Assembly: GCF_040110915.1 (NCBI RefSeq)
Contig: NZ_CP157793.1
Coordinates: 2,554,939-2,618,938, forward strand
Length of the DNA: 64,000 nucleotides
Reading direction: 5' to 3'
Source of the DNA: Stappia sp.
GTDB lineage: Bacteria; Pseudomonadota; Alphaproteobacteria; Rhizobiales; Stappiaceae
A model generated the notes under the pieces. That model did not search any database, had not been told where the DNA came from, and worked only from the letters and a program-made list of their open reading frames with translations. Both the position numbers and the translations under genes were made by a program. This document shows, one piece after another, positions 61,822 to 64,000 of this stretch (positions are counted from its first letter, which is position 1; each line of letters opens with the position of its first letter).

Positions 61822-62997
61822 ATGTTCATCACCTTCCTCACCAATTTGCGCAGCGCCGGCGTGCCTGTCTCCCTGCGGGAGTATCTGACGCTGATGGAGG
61901 CGCTGCAGCGCGATCTCGCCGAAAAACAGGTGGAGGATTTCTATTTCCTCGCCCGCACCTGCCTGGTGAAGGACGAGGCCAACCTCGACAAGTTCGACCG
62001 CGTCTTCGGCCAGACCTTCAACGGGCTGGAACTGGGCCAGGCAATCGAGGCGGAGGCGCTGCCCGAGGACTGGCTGCGTAAGCTCGCCGAAAAGCACCTC
62101 ACCGAGGAAGAAAAGGCGCAGATCGAGGCGCTTGGCGGCTTCGAGAAACTGATGGAGACGCTGAAAAAGCGGCTGGAGGAACAAAAGGGCCGCCACCAGG
62201 GCGGCAACAAATGGATCGGCACCGCCGGCACCTCGCCCTTCGGCGCCTATGGCTATAACCCCGAAGGCGTGCGCATCGGGCAAAAGGAGAGCCGGCACCG
62301 GCGCGCGGTGAAGGTGTGGGACAAGCGCACCTTCCGCGATCTCGACGACACCGTGGAACTCGGCACCCGCAACATCAAGGTGGCGCTCAAGCGCCTGCGG
62401 CGCTTCGCGCGCAGCGGCGCGGCCGACGAACTGGACCTCGACACCACCATCCGCGCCACCGCGCACAAGGGGATGCTCGACATCCAGATGCGCCCGGAGC
62501 GGCGCAACGCGGTCAAGGTGCTGCTGTTCTTCGACATCGGCGGCTCGATGGACGACCACATCCGGGTCTGCGAGGAGCTGTTTTCCGCCGCCCGCACCGA
62601 ATTCAAGGTGATGGAGTATTTCTACTTCCACAATTGCCCCTATGAATTCGTCTGGAAGAACAACGCCCGGCGCCATTCCGAACGGATCCCGACCTGGGAC
62701 GTGCTGCACAAATACGGGCCCGACTACAAGCTGGTCTTCGTCGGCGACGCCTCGATGAGCCCCTATGAAATCGCCTACGCCGGCGGCTCGGTCGAGCACT
62801 GGAACGAGGAAGCCGGCTCCACCTGGATCGAGCGCCTCACGGGGCATTACGCCCGCAGCGTCTGGCTCAATCCGGTCGCCGAGCGCCACTGGCCCTACAC
62901 GCATTCGATCCAGATGATCGAGAAGCTGATGGGCGGCCGCCACTATCCGCTGACGCTCGAAGGGCTGGAATCCGCGATGAAGGAACTGGCGCGCTAG
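61822..62997 (+). CDS. CoxE-type von Willebrand factor A protein
   Basis: 391 aa. An N-terminal helical region (LRSAGVPVSLREYLTLMEALQRDLAEKQVEDFYFLARTCLVKDEANLDKFDRVF) marks the CoxE-like family; a C-terminal VWA domain follows (VKVLLFFDIGGSMDDHIRVCEELFSAA). The metal-site motif is DIGGS rather than the usual DxSxS. Such proteins pair with MoxR ATPases; the candidate partner here is at 55327-56172. A methyl-accepting receptor gene follows after 351 bases. Confidence 0.88.
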   Translation: MFITFLTNLRSAGVPVSLREYLTLMEALQRDLAEKQVEDFYFLARTCLVKDEANLDKFDRVFGQTFNGLELGQAIEAEALPEDWLRKLAEKHLTEEEKAQIEALGGFEKLMETLKKRLEEQKGRHQGGNKWIGTAGTSPFGAYGYNPEGVRIGQKESRHRRAVKVWDKRTFRDLDDTVELGTRNIKVALKRLRRFARSGAADELDLDTTIRATAHKGMLDIQMRPERRNAVKVLLFFDIGGSMDDHIRVCEELFSAARTEFKVMEYFYFHNCPYEFVWKNNARRHSERIPTWDVLHKYGPDYKLVFVGDASMSPYEIAYAGGSVEHWNEEAGSTWIERLTGHYARSVWLNPVAERHWPYTHSIQMIEKLMGGRHYPLTLEGLESAMKELAR

Positions 62998-63348
62998 GCT
63001 CAGGATTCTGAGCGCCCCGCGCCCCATACGCTTCGGTCACGCCCGCACACGCAGGCCGGGCAAATCGCGCGCGACACGCCTCACAGTATTCGCGCACCGC
63101 GTGTGGACGCGATATTTAAATCCCCTCTGTTTTTCGCGCCAAGGGACCGCGACCGATGGCCGTTCAGGCCTTTTCTTTTTCCGTCCTGTCCGCAATCGAC
63201 CGCCGACCACGTTCGTTTGAACGCCTGATCCTGCGAAATACGGACGTCCGTCAGTATTCAACGAAGGATGAATATTTATGAAAACATACGATTAAGAATT
63301 TTGAGCGATGCTCCGCGAGGTCGGGATAATAAACACGGAACCCCATCA
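62998..63348. other. intergenic region before the chemoreceptor gene
   Basis: 351 bases without a gene. A small stem-loop GCTCAG-GATT-CTGAGC sits directly after the VWA stop (62998-63013), without a T run. From about 63110 the region becomes AT-rich (for example 63255-63300), so the promoter of the receptor is likely there, but I could not assign boxes. Confidence 0.4.
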
Positions 63349-64000
63349 ATGCGCTCGCTCCGGATTTCCACGAAGCTGCCCCTATTGATAGTTGCAATCG
63401 CTCTAGCTGCAACAATTATTACGGGAATATCGTCTTACTTCTCGTCCAGCGCCTTTTTGTCCGACGCGGCCTCGCTCAAGATGAAGTCGCTCGTTGCCTC
63501 GCGCAAATCCGAGATGCAGGACTATCTCAAGAGCATCGAGGAAGACCTCGCGCTGGTCGCGGACAACGCCACGGTGCGCGAGGCGCTGACGGCCTTCGCC
63601 GACGGCTATGGCGCAAGCGGCGTGGCGGCGAACGACATGCTGCGCCGGGCCTATATCGCGGACAATCCGCATCCGCTCGGCGAGAAGCACAAGCTCGACG
63701 CCGCCAGCGACGGCAGCGCCTACAGCACGGCCCACGCCACCTATCATCCCTGGTTCCGCAAGCTGATGGAGACGCGCGGCTACTACGACGTGTTCCTCGT
63801 CGACGCCGCCGGCGACCTCGTCTATTCGGTGTTCAAGGAAAACGACTTCGCCACCAATCTGCTGACCGGCCGGTGGAAGGACACCGACATCGCAAAGGTG
63901 TTCCGCAGCGTGCGCGGTGCGTCGCAGACCGGCGCGGTCGCCTTCACCGATTTCGCCCCTTACGCGCCCTCCAACAACGCGCCCGCGAGCTTCATCGCCA
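63349..64000 (+). CDS. methyl-accepting chemotaxis protein (N-terminal part, cut by window edge)
   Basis: 217 codons are present. A transmembrane helix at about 10-30 (LPLLIVAIALAATIITGISSYF) is followed by a periplasmic sensor segment with YSTAHATYHPWFRKLMETRGYYDVFLVDAAGDLVYSVFKENDFATNLLTGRWKDT, typical of Cache-type sensor domains in MCPs. The signalling domain lies past the right edge, so the MCP call is inferred from this sensor type. ACGGAA precedes the ATG. Confidence 0.8.
   Translation, partial: MRSLRISTKLPLLIVAIALAATIITGISSYFSSSAFLSDAASLKMKSLVASRKSEMQDYLKSIEEDLALVADNATVREALTAFADGYGASGVAANDMLRRAYIADNPHPLGEKHKLDAASDGSAYSTAHATYHPWFRKLMETRGYYDVFLVDAAGDLVYSVFKENDFATNLLTGRWKDTDIAKVFRSVRGASQTGAVAFTDFAPYAPSNNAPASFIA

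Overview
The window is chromosomal, GC-rich DNA from an alphaproteobacterium, most likely a Hyphomicrobiales (Rhizobiales) member of the Stappia/Labrenzia kind; the genus is a guess. The order-level call rests on cckA, fliX, flbT/flaF, motE, a DksA that keeps only one zinc-finger cysteine, and a GTTC-N7-GTTC SOS box in front of recA.

Layout. 1-3.2 kb: alaS (C-terminal part off the edge) and recA. 3.5-7.1 kb: psuK and psuG (pseudouridine salvage), with a secreted thiaminase I on the opposite strand between them; its C-terminal tail looks like a mannan-binding lectin domain. 7.3-11.7 kb: three co-oriented coiled-coil/membrane genes of unknown function and a small lipoprotein. 12-14.5 kb: cckA. 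14.6-31.6 kb: flagellar export, basal body, motor and rod/ring genes (flhB, fliR, fliQ, fliE, flgC, flgB; fliO, fliP; fliL, fliM, a DUF6468-type gene, motE, a giant TPR protein; flgF, flgG, flgA, flgH). 31.8-34.7 kb: an HD-GYP protein, dksA, fliX. 35-39.7 kb: flgI, a short flgJ, a flgN-like chaperone, flaG, and a TPR-glycosyltransferase resembling the flagellin glycosyltransferase FlmG. 39.8-45.4 kb: a lower-GC surface-sugar island (class IV aminotransferase, SpsF-like transferase, methyltransferase, SDR, pyruvyltransferase-like, NeuB-like synthase). 45.7-49.8 kb: two tandem flagellins, flbT, flaF. 50-55 kb: flgL, flgK, flgE. 55.3-64 kb: a MoxR ATPase, a lipoprotein, a DUF2975/XRE pair, SixA, YcjX/YcjF, a CoxE-type VWA protein, and the start of a chemoreceptor.

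How it works together. The flagellar intergenic regions repeat one regulatory design: a CtrA-type box (TTAA-N7-TTAAC) next to the minus-strand operon (flgB, fliL, fliX), a shared palindrome GGCAA-N3-TTGCCGCC resembling an FlbD ftr element, and a sigma54 -24/-12 promoter driving the opposite operon (flgF, flgI; also flgE). CckA, which starts the phosphorelay to CtrA, sits at the end of the flgB operon. Both flagellin leaders carry a hairpin with an AGGAC loop at a similar distance from the start codon, and flbT, the known post-transcriptional regulator of flagellin mRNA, lies just downstream. The glycan island and the TPR-glycosyltransferase between the hook-basal-body genes and the flagellins suggest that the filament is glycosylated. 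Missing from the window, and so presumably elsewhere, are fliF, fliG, fliN, flhA, fliI, flgD, motA/motB and flbD.
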